Shown here: positions 33,801-44,150 of the stretch, in pieces | How positions within the stretch are numbered: position 1 is the first letter of the stretch | Layout of the letters: each line of letters starts with the position of its first letter | Source of the DNA: Galeopsis tetrahit | Taxonomy: Eukaryota > Streptophyta > Magnoliopsida > Lamiales > Lamiaceae | Direction of reading: 5' to 3' | DNA length: 64,000 bases | Assembly: GCA_963675135.1 (NCBI GenBank) | Contig: OY776119.1 | Location: 68,503,727 to 68,567,726, forward strand | The notes under the pieces: generated by a model | Told to the model about the DNA's origin: nothing | Database searches by the model: none | The model's input: only the letters and a program-made list of their open reading frames with translations | Position numbers and translations under genes: made by a program

Positions 33801-34959
33801 TTTACCATATGAGGTGGCCGCCATTTTGAAAGTCCCTCTGTATGGAAAGGATAAGGAGGATGTTCGTTATTGGCCACACCATTCATCCGGACAGTATACA
33901 GTTGCGTCTGGATATTCGGCTGCAATAAAACACATGGCTTTGCGACTGAAAGTGAGCAGTCCAGGAACCTCGGATGGGAAGGAGTCTGGTAGAATGCTTA
34001 ATAAAATGTGGAAATTGCGTGTACCTCCGAAGATACGAATATTTGGTTGGAAATTGCTTAACAACATGTTTGCAGCGGAAGGAAATTTGGCCCGTCATCA
34101 TGTCCCGATTGGACCTGTTTGTTTATGTTGTGGCAATTTTGGTGCTGACTCCATTCATGTAATTTTCAAATGTCCTTTTGCCAAATTAATTTGGAAAAAA
34201 CATGGTTTTTGGAGTATTTTTAAAGGATTGCTTTCGGGCTCTATTTCGGACCTTCTGTTTGTTCTATTCCGAGAAGAGGGAGTGGAGAAGGTGGAGGAAA
34301 TTATGATGATATCCTGGGCGATTTGGAGGCAAAGATGCCAAATGCTCCACCAAAAGCAATTATCGAAGGATTGGATTGCACAGGATTTTAATGCTCGATG
34401 GGCTATTGATTATTGGAAAGAGTATTCGACGAGCAGAAATGGGGGAAATTTTGATGTCTTCCACAGTAAGAAGATGGGTATTCAGATGAATAATAAAGAA
34501 TGGGGCCATATTTTATTCACAGATGTGTCTTATAATTTGGAAAAAAATGCTTTTGGAGTTGGTTATATTCTTATGAAGGATGAAAATTCATTTTTAATTG
34601 CTGGCTTCAGAAGAATTCCTCATCCAGGCACTGTTGTAGCAGGGGAGTTGAGGGCTATAGAGGTTGGTTTGGAAAGGAGCATTGCGGCTAAAAAGGTTAT
34701 AAAGGGAATTCGATTAGATTCTGCAACGGCCGTAGATGCTATCAATTCGGTGAAATCTTTGGATGGCTATGAAAAATGTATTGTTCTTCGAATTAAATCA
34801 CTTCTACGATCAATCCTAGTGTGGGATTGTCAACACGTTTACAGAGATTCAAATACCTTGGCTCATAATTTGGCTCAAAAGGTTGCTGTTTCTTCAAATC
34901 CTCAAGAGTGGGTTGGAGAAGGACTTATTCAAGACTTAAAGGAGAATTGGGATATCTGA
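30835..34959 (+). pseudogene. LINE ORF2: endonuclease, reverse transcriptase, RNase H
   Basis: Starts MKILCWNARGLRSNRAF, the AP-endonuclease opening. The endonuclease ends with GSDHRPIL (about 31500). Reverse transcriptase motifs follow: SQYRPISLCNVSYRILAR, AFIPGRLITDN, ALKLDMSKAYDRVEW and FFADDSLIFF (about 32908, two catalytic Asp). zf-RVT lies near 34010-34200 (IRIFGWKLLNNMFA, CLCCGNFG). RNase H lies near 34510-34890 (FTDVSYN, VAGELRAIEVGL, RLDSATAVDAI, YRDSNTLAHNLAQ). Breaks: TAG at 31117-31119, a +1 shift near a G-run (about 31278-31290), TAA at 31631-31633, shifts near 32205 and between 32700 and 32830. From 32830 the remaining 709 codons are open. Plant L1 elements with a terminal RNase H are known. 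This copy cannot move by itself. Confidence 0.88.
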
Positions 34960-35057
34960 TATTACTGTTTTTTATTTTCTCCTTGTAATAGTCTGTTTTC
35001 AAAAAAAAAAAAAAAAAAAGTACGTATAATAGGTAATTCATTTACTATAATAAGTTG

Positions 35058-35171
35058 ACAAAGTGGGATAGCTCAAGTAGTTAGAGCACCACTACCTATG
35101 TCTTAGGTCTTGAGTTCGAGTCATGGGGAGGGGAAAAAAGGGATGGGTATTTAACTTTCCATCAAAAAAAA
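35058..35171 (+). mobile_element. tRNA-derived SINE, plus orientation
   Basis: A polymerase III A-box-like TAGCTCAAGTAGTTAGAGC and a B-box-like GAGTTCGAGTC lie about 30 bp apart, followed by an A-rich end. An 18-bp direct repeat ATTTACTATAATAAGTTG flanks it perfectly (35040-35057 and 35172-35189). Length is about 114 bp. It must rely on LINE proteins for movement. Confidence 0.85.
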
Positions 35172-35218
35172 ATTTACTATAATAAGTTGGACAATACATG
35201 TGTGAGTTACCATTAATT

Positions 35219-35337
35219 TTTTATTTTTTTTTAATTACATTAAATACTCATCCCTTTTTTCTCCTCCCCATTATTCGAACCCAGGATCTAAGACCTAAAC
35301 AGTGGTGCTCTAATCACTTGAGCTATCGCACTTTGCC
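35219..35337 (-). mobile_element. tRNA-derived SINE, minus orientation
   Basis: Same family as the SINE at 35058. In reverse complement it reads GATAGCTCAAGTGATTAGAG (A box) and GGGTTCGAAT (B box), with its A-rich tail seen as T-rich DNA at the left. The 14-bp repeat AGTTACCATTAATT flanks it (35205-35218 and 35338-35351). Its own duplication shows an insertion independent of the neighbour. Confidence 0.85.
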
Positions 35338-35351
35338 AGTTACCATTAATT

Positions 35352-35853
35352 CCTTATTGTTAGAAATTTAATTAATTTTATTAGAACCAAAATTGAGAAG
35401 CTTCTAATTCAATCATGCATCCTAGCTAAATAATTGACACATTATTAAATGGCATACGTATATATAGCTACTTATTTTCCTTATTTAGTGCCTAGCTTCT
35501 TTTTTTTTTTTTTTTTTTGGGTAATGCATATATGTTCGCACTACTTTCTTCACAATAATAATTAATTAAAATTAATTGAATGCATGATTAATCGATAATA
35601 TTAATTAATTACTAATAATTTGGGTTAGGCTAGGCAGGCTTGTAATCCTATAAATAATGGAGTATAGTGGGAGATTATATTCATTATTCACACACAAATA
35701 TTAATTAATTGCATGCAGTACTGCAGACTGATTAGGTAGTTAATTACTAGTATTATTTATTTTGCTTCTCTAATTAATATCTAATAGTATTACCTACTGA
35801 AATTGCCTTCACATCCGTTTTATAAGTTTCGACGGAAAAAACCATTAAAATAA
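35352..35853. other. AT-rich intergenic DNA
   Basis: No gene seen. A T-run of about 20 lies near 35499-35518. Confidence 0.5.
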
Positions 35854-36883
35854 GGGTGGGGCTATTAACACCCCATAAAATGTTATACATACCTCAAATG
35901 TTAAACACACCCCATTAAAATTTAAAAATCAATTTTTATTACTATACACACTCCAATTCTTTCCTATTTACCCTTATCCCTCTAAACAAATATAAATTAA
36001 ATAAAAACTAAAAAAATATTATAAAAATTAATTAAGTCTTTAAAAATATATAAATTTTAAAAATCAATTAACAAAAAAATTCAATAACACGAACAAATGA
36101 AATAAAAATTAAAAATATTTTTAAAAAATTTACGAAAAATCAACTACAAAATATTATACATATTACAAAATCAATTACAAAATATTATACATATTAAGAA
36201 AATCAACTAAAATTTTAAAATAATTGGGTCGAAAATTTTTAATTAAAAAAATAAAATCAGTTAAATTTAAATAAAAACTGAAAAATATTAAATAAATTTA
36301 AAAAATTTAAAAAAACGAAAAAAATAAAATATGTAAAATATATAAAAAAAACAACTAAATCTTAAATAAATTAAATCTTCAAAAATAAAATAAAGTTAAA
36401 TAAAAATTTAAAATATTAAAAAAATCATCTAAATCTTCAAAAATAATTAAATTTTTTAGCTTTAATATATTTTTGAAGATTTAGTTGTTTAAAAAAAAAG
36501 ATTTTATTTATCTTTTTCAAAATTCTTTTTTCTTACTTTTTTATTTAATTATTTTTTGACGATTTATTAAAATTTATAAGAATTTTTATGATTTTATTTA
36601 TATTTAATTTATTTTTTTATTTTTTATTTGATTAATTTATTTTTTATTAAATTTTCCGATTTTGTTTAATTTTTTCAGAATTAAAAAAAAATTATTTATT
36701 TAAATTAATTATTTTTAAAGATTCGGTTTTTTTTAATAATTTTCAAATTTTAATTATATTTTTTCCAATTTTTTTAATTACATATTTATATAAGGGTTAT
36801 TTAGTCATTTTATATATACCTATTTTTCTTTTTAAAATTATGGGGTGTGAATAAAACATTTTGGAGTGTTAGTAGGAGTACCC
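35854..36883. mobile_element. Long foldback-type element, about 1.03 kb
   Basis: Left end GGGTGGGGCTATTAACACCC and right end (reverse complement) GGGTACTCCTACTAACACTC are related, and both are followed by CCAAAATGTT/CATAAAATGTT-type words and ACACCCCAT. The left half is strongly A-rich and the right half T-rich on the plus strand, as if one arm folds on the other. The centre near 36430-36490 is an imperfect palindrome (AAATCTTCAAAAATA / TATTTTTGAAGATTT). No open reading frame. No clear target duplication, so the superfamily is not assigned. Confidence 0.6.
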
Positions 36884-37594
36884 TTAAACTAATTAATTAA
36901 AACGTAACGAATCAATTGATCCCAACCACAAAAAGTGAAAGACTATACTCCATATTGTATTAACGTTCCCATACTAGATTAATTCATAAAAAGAGTCGCA
37001 TGACTTGGTTAATTAATTAATCAACCTTAATTAATTAACATTCTCTATGTACGTGCATTGTAATTGAGATCAATTAAATGAGACTTAACAATCAAACAAA
37101 TTCATTACTTATTAATATATTCCCGAATATATTCGTATCATAATCAATCGATTAAATTACTCGAGACGATCATATAATTAATCAATCCACTTGTTATATC
37201 CGTCTCCAAATCCCTCAAAATGATTGTAGGACGGTGGACTCCCGTCCAAGCAAACTGTATAACATGCATTGTATATGTATAAAAGACATAATTTTAATTT
37301 AATTATATATATATATACTGACCCTATTGCAACAGCATTTTGTACAACATGCAGTATTTTAATTAGAAGAGTGATTAATTGAGCAAAGAGTGAATAATAC
37401 TACGGCAAGACCTAATCAAAATATTAATTATGTGTGGGTGTCCATGTTTAATTTTATATATGATCAGAGGGGAGAAAAGATAATTTTTGATAATTTTCTG
37501 ATATTATTCCATACACAGGTACAATTTGGTAATTAAACATGAAAATGAAAAATAAGCTTCTAAAAATATACTCCTAAACCTATCTAAACATTAT
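36884..37594. other. AT-rich intergenic DNA
   Basis: No gene seen; a short TA microsatellite lies at about 37305-37317. Confidence 0.5.
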
Positions 37595-38368
37595 TGTTGA
37601 TGTTGATATAAGTGTTTCGTTTAATGATCCAATACTAACAGTCGAGTGTTGTGTTTAATGTTCCCAACACTTATGACAACATCAGAATTTGCCCTTCCTT
37701 TTCTCACTAACTCCGATCTTACGCTTGTTGTCTAATGATGTCCGTAGAGAAGTTAGAAGACGTGGGCAACACCCAAGTCATGCCATTGCGTGAGAGTGAG
37801 AAGTTATTAGACATGGTATAACAAGTCCCTAAATTCTAGGAGTGGTGGAGAGAAGTTTATAACCGCATGATCTCACGGCTATGATGATCATGGGAGTTGA
37901 TGGCAGTTCGTGCATAATGCCTATAAATACAGAAGCTGCCCTCAACACAAGATACACAAGAAGAAAAGCTGAAATCGATCACTACTCTATTGAACGCTAT
38001 ATACGCTTCTAGTTAGGAAAATCATTGTTTCTTCTTGTAGTTCTTCACATTATTGTAAACCCGAATAGTAGTGTGTTAGAACATAGTCTTATTTACTAGG
38101 TTGTGTGATTAGATCTATGAGGGAGATAGTTTCATAGAACTTAGTAAATTATATACACTTTCGTAGTGTTTTTATACACCTCAAAGAGGTTGTACTCGTT
38201 TCACATATTTTTATATAGTGAACAGCGTAGATTATTTTTATAATCTACGCAAATTTTGAATACTTCTATTTTCAGTACGTGCATTTTAATTTTCCGCTGC
38301 ATAGTGTTGTCTGGACAGTGCCAACACGACAGACAACATCTCTAATTTGGCACGCACACACACTTTCA
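37595..38368 (+). repeat. 5' LTR of Sirevirus copy 2
   Basis: Runs from TGTTGATGTTG to CTTTCA (about 774 bp). The start is placed on the TG and is less certain than the end. TATAAATA lies at 37922-37929. The right two thirds match the partial LTR of copy 1. Confidence 0.7.
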
Positions 38369-38370
38369 GT

Positions 38371-38382
38371 TGGTATCAGAGC
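38371..38382 (+). promoter_or_regulatory. Primer-binding site of Sirevirus copy 2
   Basis: TGGTATCAGAGC two bases after the LTR end; initiator methionine tRNA type. Confidence 0.85.
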
Positions 38383-38434
38383 CAACTACTTGATACACTA
38401 AGTAGAGATTCTGCTTAGAGTGTGTAAATCTGAA

Positions 38435-40740
38435 ATGGAGTATCCACTTTCACCCGCACTAAAACCTCCGATTCTAGATGCCATAAACTATGCCTTCTGG
38501 AAACCAAAGATGAGAATGTACATCAAATTCATTGATGAACGAGTCTGGAGGAGAGTTCTTGCTGGTTGGACTCAACCAAGAACCGCTGTGGATGAAGACA
38601 ATGAAGCTCAGATTAAGAGAGAGCTCGACTGGACAACTGAAGAAATCACAACCGCAAGTTACAATTCAAGGGCGTTGAATGCTATCTTCATCTCAACTGA
38701 TGCCTCAATGTTCAAAATCATATCAAACTGCATTTCATCGAAAGATGCATGGGATCGATTGCAAGAACATTGTGAAGGATCGGATAGTGTACGAAGGACC
38801 AGACTACGTATGCTTGGAACCAAGTTCGAGAATCTGAGGATGAGAGAAGATGAAACCATTTCATCTTACAACGAAAAGCTGACTGAGATTTCAAATGAAG
38901 CTCATTCTCTTGGAGATCCAATTTCAAACCAAAGGTTAGTACATAAAATTCTTAGATCAGTTCCTAAACGTTTTGAACCTAAGATATGTGCTATAGAAGA
39001 AGCTAAGGATACTGATGTGTTAAGTCAAAATGAATTGATTGGTATTTTGAAAACTTATGAGATGAACATTTTTGAAAAGACTGATAATGAAAAGAAAGTG
39101 CTTATTTTCAAAGGTGATGCCTCATCATCTGCATCATCAGGTTCTGGAAAGTTACCTTATGTTACTGAAATTGATTCTGATGAAGATGATATTGAGGAAT
39201 ATCTCAAAAACCCTGATTACATGGCATTTATTACTAAACAGTTTAAGACACTCATGAAGAATAAAAGATTCAAATATAACATTCAACAATTGCCTTTTCG
39301 GAAGAATACTTTTAATCCTGCTAGACAATTAGAAAGAGGAAACAGGTTTAGATCTGACTAGGATTATAGGAAGAATGTTAAATGTGATGCATGTTCTGGA
39401 TATGGTCATTATGTTAATGAATGTGCCAACACCATTCTCAAAAAGAAACTTAATTTTAGTGCTACCTTAAGTGATGAGTCTGATGTTGAACATGATCCTG
39501 AAAAAGACATTGAAAAAGCTTTCTTTTCCAGAATTCTATATGATGATCTGGATGATTATTACGATGTGAGGACAAATGAGCCATCATTTGGGAAATCACT
39601 GAATAATAATATTCCAGAATTTAACTGCTTTACAAGTTCTGTTTCTGAGACAGGTACATCAAGTAAAACAGGTTTATCCAGAAGAGATGCTGACATTCAA
39701 GATTTGTCTAATACTGTTTTCAAACTAGAAAGTTTTTTGACAAAAAAGGATAAGGAAATTTCGAAACTTAAAGAAAGACTAGAAGTGTCAATTCTTGATT
39801 TTAAGAAATATTCTTATGAAAAACCTTTAACAAATGAAAAAGTTTTCAAGATATCTTCTGAAACTGAGAAACTTAATCATGTAATTAAGTCTCTGAATTT
39901 TGAAAATTCTGATTTAAGAGAATCAATTACCAAGCTTGAAGGTATTCTAACAAGAAAAGATATTGAGATATCTAAACTTGAAGAGAGATTGAAGGAAGCC
40001 TCATTAAGCTTCAAAAGATTTTCTGAAGGAAAGAACAAACTGGAAGACTCTCTTATGACCAACAACTCAAGAAGAACAGGTATTGGCTACCAAGGTAAAA
40101 CCTCTAAAAATTCTGAAACTAAGAAACCTACCGTGTTTGTAAAATCTGAAGTTAATTACAATTCTAATGTTTCTGCTAAGACTCAGATCAATGCAAAAGA
40201 TGTGATATGCCATTACTGTTTCAAAAAGGGTCATAAAAGTCCTCAATGCTTGAAGAAGAAAAATCATCTGAAAAATTCTGTATTGCCTGGAATGACTCAA
40301 CATTCAAGATCACACAGTAGTAAATCTACATGGGTTTCAAAAGAAAATACATCTTGCAATGTTGTTCATATGTCTCTAAAAGCTTGTATTCCTGGATTAT
40401 GGTACTTTGATAGTGGTTGTTCTAAACACATGACAGGTCAAACTGATTATCTTACTGATTATACTGTTTATAATGGTGGTAATGTCACATATGGTGGTGG
40501 ATCTAAAGGAAAAATCATTGGTAAAGGGACATTGAATGTTCCTGGTTTTCCTAAGTTATCCAATGTTCTGCATGTTGATGGATTACTGGCCAATCTTATA
40601 AGTATTAGTCAATTATGTGATGATGATTTGCATGTAAAATTTGACAAGAATTCATGTTATGTGTTAGACAAAGATTCTGAATGTATCATGATGGGAAACA
40701 GGTCTGCTGATAATTGCTACCTTATTGAATCAAAACTTAT
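38435..40740 (+). pseudogene. Sirevirus copy 2 gag and protease
   Basis: Opens MEYPLSPALKPPILDAINYA. The UBN2-type gag is complete. One stop, TAG at 39359-39361, replaces a Gln codon (CAA in copy 1). Knuckle 1 CDACSGYGHYVNEC (about 39386) and knuckle 2 CHYCFKKGHKSPQC (about 40209) are intact, with a coiled coil between them (SKLKERLEVSILDFKKYSYE). The protease keeps WYFDSGCSKHMTG with the catalytic Asp at 40409-40411; it is the only one of copies 1-3 to do so. The same frame continues into integrase. Confidence 0.85.
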
Positions 40741-43467
40741 TTGTAACAAGGCTAAAGTTGATGATCGTACATTATGGCATCACAAACTTGGACATGCTAA
40801 CTACAGACAACTTGATAAACTTGTTAGATTAAAAGCTGTTACAGGTTTACCAGATCAAAAAGGCAAACAGGTCAATGTGTCTCACAAAATGTTGGGACAT
40901 TGCTCAACCAAACATTGCTTCGAATTACTGCACATGGATCTTATGGGTCCTATGGAAACAAAAAGTATTGGAGGTAAAAGGTATTCTCTAGCTGTGGTTG
41001 ATGATTATTCTAAATTCACATGGATTGAGTTCTTAAAAGATAAATCTGAAACTTTTTCCATTTTCAAAATTCTGTATAAAAGATTTAATAATGTTTTCAA
41101 TTCCAAAGTTTGCAGAATTAGGTCTGATCATGGAAGGGAATTTGAAAATAGTTCATTTACTGAGTTTTGTGAATCAAAAGGTATAATACAAGAGTTTTCA
41201 TCACCTAAAACTCCTCAACAAAATGGCATTGCAGAAAGGAAAAATAGAACACTTCAAGAAATGGCTAGAGTCATGCTATGTTCTAAGAACTTATCCAAAA
41301 GATTTTGGGCAGAAGCTCTTAATACTGCTTGTCATATTGCCAATAGAGTTTACATTAGAACAGATTCTTCTACTAGAACTCCTTATGAAATTCTGAACAA
41401 TAAAAAGCCTAACCTTAAATATTTCCATGTTTTTGGTTGTGTATGCTACATCTTGAATGACAGGGATCAATTACATAAGTTCGATTCAAAAAGTGATAAA
41501 GGATTCTTCCTTGGCTATTCAAGAAATAACAAGGCCTATAGAATTTATAACTTTAGGACTGATACTGTACAAGAATCTGTAAATGTTGTTTTTGATGATG
41601 ATTCAAGTATTACAGGCAAAAGCATTAAAGATGAAGATATATCAGATTTGATTGATGTTCCAATCAATACTGAAAATGTTGAACAGGTTCAGAATGTTGA
41701 GAAGAATGATGACACACCAGAGGAAACATCTGATAATACAGACCCTGAAAATCTGTATAATCTCCAGAAAACTCCCTCCATAAGGATTCAGAAGTGTCAC
41801 CCACAAGATCAAATCATTGGTGAACAGTCTACAGGTGTTCAAACCAGAAAAAGAATGGGTATGAACTCAAAGGATGTGGTAAGATCTATATGTATGTCAT
41901 GCATGTGTAGTAAAGTTAATCATGAATGCTATCACTCTGAGATTGAACCTAAAACTGTTAAAGAAGCATTAGATGATGAGAATTGGATTGAAGCTATGCA
42001 TGGAGAACTTAATCAGTTTGTTAGGAATGATGTTTGCACATTAGTTCCTAGACCAAACCATGTTAATGTCATAGAGACTAAATGAATTTTCAAAAACAAG
42101 ACTGATGACATGGGAAACATAATTAGAAATAAAGTTAGGTTGGTTGCTCAAGGGTATACACAAGTAGAAGGTGTAGACTTTGATGAAACATTTGCTCCAG
42201 TTGCTAGAATTGAATCCATTAGGTTATTACTTGCTATTACATGCTATATTGATATAAAATTGCACTAAATGGATGTTAAAGCTGCTTTTCTAAATGACAT
42301 TCTTATGGAAGAAGCTTATGTTGAACAGTCAAAAGGCTTTGAAAACCCTGATTACCCTGATCATGTATTTAAACTGAAAAAGGCTATATATGGCTTGAAA
42401 CAAGCACCTAGAGCATGGTATGAAAGGTTGACAGATTTCTTAATTGAGTTTGGCTTTGTAAGAGGAGAAGCTGACAGAACACTATTCATCAAACATGATA
42501 AAAATGATATTATGATTGCTCAAATTTATGTTGATGATATAGTATTTGGTTCTACTTGTGACAATATGCTTAAACACTTTGTAAATGAAATGACATCTAC
42601 TTTTGAAATGTCCATGATTGGTGATTTGAATTACTTCCTAGGATTACAAATCAAACAGCAAAAAGATGGGATTTTTATTTCACAAAGTAAGTATGCTAGA
42701 AGTCTTGTAAAAAGATTTGGATTAGAGAGTGCTAAACACATGAAAACTCCTATGGGATCAACTCAGAAACTGAGTAAAGACAATGTTGGCCAGAATGTTG
42801 ATCCAACACTGTACAGATCAATGATAGGCAGTCCTCTATATTTAAGCTTCAGTAGACCTGATATTATGTTCAGTGTTTGTTTATGTGCTAGATACCAGGC
42901 TAACCCCAAAGAATCACATATGAATGTTGTTAAAAGAATCATTAAGTATGTTGCAGGAACAAGTGATTTAGGCATCTGGTATAGCAAAGACACAAACTGT
43001 ACCTTAATAGGATATAGTGATGCAGATTGGGCAGGAGACTGTGATGATAGAAAAAGCACAAGTGGTGGCTGCTTCTATATGGGAAACAACTTAATCTCTT
43101 GGCACAGCAGAAAACAGAACTGTGTGTCTCAATCAACAGCTGAATCAGAATACATTGCAGCAGGGAGTTGTTGTACCCAATTACTTTGGTTGCAAAAAAT
43201 GTTTCATGATTATGGCTTACCTAGTGATGTTTTGACTGTGTACTGTGATAATACTAGTGCTATAAATATCTCAAAAAATCCAGTGCAACACTCATTAACA
43301 AAGCATATAAGTCTTAGACATCACTTTATAAGAGATCTTGTTGAAAAGGAAGTTGTTAAGTTGGAGTACATATCTACTGAAAAATAATTGGCTGATATTT
43401 TTACTAAAGCTCTTGATGACAAGAGGTTTTCATCTCTTCGAAAATCTCTTGGTTTGTGTAATATCTG
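40741..43467 (+). pseudogene. Sirevirus copy 2 integrase, reverse transcriptase and RNase H
   Basis: Integrase keeps WHHKLGHANY and the triad (HMDLMGP, RSDHGREF, PQQNGIAERKN). Compared with copy 1 it has lost about 13 residues in frame near 40855, including the CGPC half of the zinc finger. Reverse transcriptase keeps IYVDDIVFGS (about 42526) and RNase H keeps SDADWAGDCDDRKSTSGGC. Stops: TGA 42083-42085 (TGG in copy 1), TAA 42266-42268 (CAA in copy 1), TAA 43385-43387 (CAA in copy 1). No frameshift was seen from 38435 to the terminal stop at 43465-43467. Confidence 0.85.
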
Positions 43468-43483
43468 AAAATATGATCAAGGG

Positions 43484-44039
43484 TGTAACCCTACTTTCAC
43501 CTTGAGAGATAGATTGAGAGTATTGTTGAGTTCGTAGAAGTGATTGAGAGTATTGCAACGAGAGAATGTTGTAAGAAATCAAGAGAAGAGGAGAAGAAGA
43601 AGTAGAGTGCACCTTGGCACTGTAAAAGTAAGTTAATTCCAAGTGATTAAGGAATTATCCTATTAAATTAGGAGAGTGGACGTAGGAGCAGTTTAGCCTC
43701 CGAACCACTATACGTCTTGTATTCTTATTTACCACATTTATCTTCTTGCTTAAGCTTTTGTGTTATTATAATTGCTTATTGCTATTTGGTAACTTAGTAC
43801 TTAAGTGCATATTAATTGAGGAGTATAATAGGGCCTATCATTTATTCCGCATACAAGTTGCCAACTGTTAAGTTCTGTTAGAATATTCTATTTGGTATTT
43901 TCATAGGACTTGACATACTGAGTAACTTATTTGACTCTAATTATTTGTGTTGATTCAATTACAAAAGTTTTTGAAAAACACATACACGTGTATTCCCCCC
44001 CCCCTCCATACACGTGTCACACTCCTTTTGGGACCAACA
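43484..44039 (+). repeat. 5' LTR of the second Sirevirus-like element
   Basis: TGTAACCC to CCAACA, about 556 bp. Two ACACGTGT (G-box type) words flank a run of about 11 C near its right end (about 43983-44018). Closely spaced TTGAGAG words recur near the left end. No partner LTR in the window. Confidence 0.7.
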
Positions 44040-44041
44040 AG

Positions 44042-44053
44042 TGGTATCAGAGC
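44042..44053 (+). promoter_or_regulatory. Primer-binding site of the second Sirevirus-like element
   Basis: TGGTATCAGAGC, initiator methionine tRNA type, two bases after the LTR. Confidence 0.85.
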
Positions 44054-44150
44054 AGGGGTTTAAAGACCACTGCTTTGAGGATCAACCTTGGTTACCTAAA
44101 CTGATCTACTTGTGCACTTTATCTGATATTTATTATCCTTATTAATCACA

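Larger units (their letters stand above)
28598..35019 (+). mobile_element. Full-length plant L1-type LINE
   Basis: A direct repeat AGTACGTATAATAGGTA flanks the element (28581-28597; right copy 35019/35020-35035). A poly(A) tail of about 19 A lies at 35001-35019. Between them are a 600-bp 5' region, ORF1 with DUF4283 and a zinc knuckle, and ORF2 with endonuclease, reverse transcriptase, zf-RVT and RNase H. The perfect 16-17 bp duplication and intact tail suggest a fairly recent insertion, yet ORF2 has several breaks, so the inserted copy may already have been defective. Confidence 0.92.
37595..43483 (+). mobile_element. Sirevirus-type Ty1/copia element, copy 2
   Basis: Complete 5' LTR, primer-binding site, and a gag-pol that stays in frame over long distances and is broken mainly by single stop codons. 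Closely related to copy 1. It ends right after the pol stop at ATGATCAAGGG, where another Sirevirus-like element begins with TGTAACC (43484). It therefore lacks its 3' LTR and the envelope-like region found in copy 1. Confidence 0.85.

Noticed and set aside
35058..35171. Possible tRNA gene
   Set aside because: A- and B-box words are present, but no full cloverleaf with acceptor stem could be drawn, and the segment has a target duplication and an A-rich end; it is a SINE.
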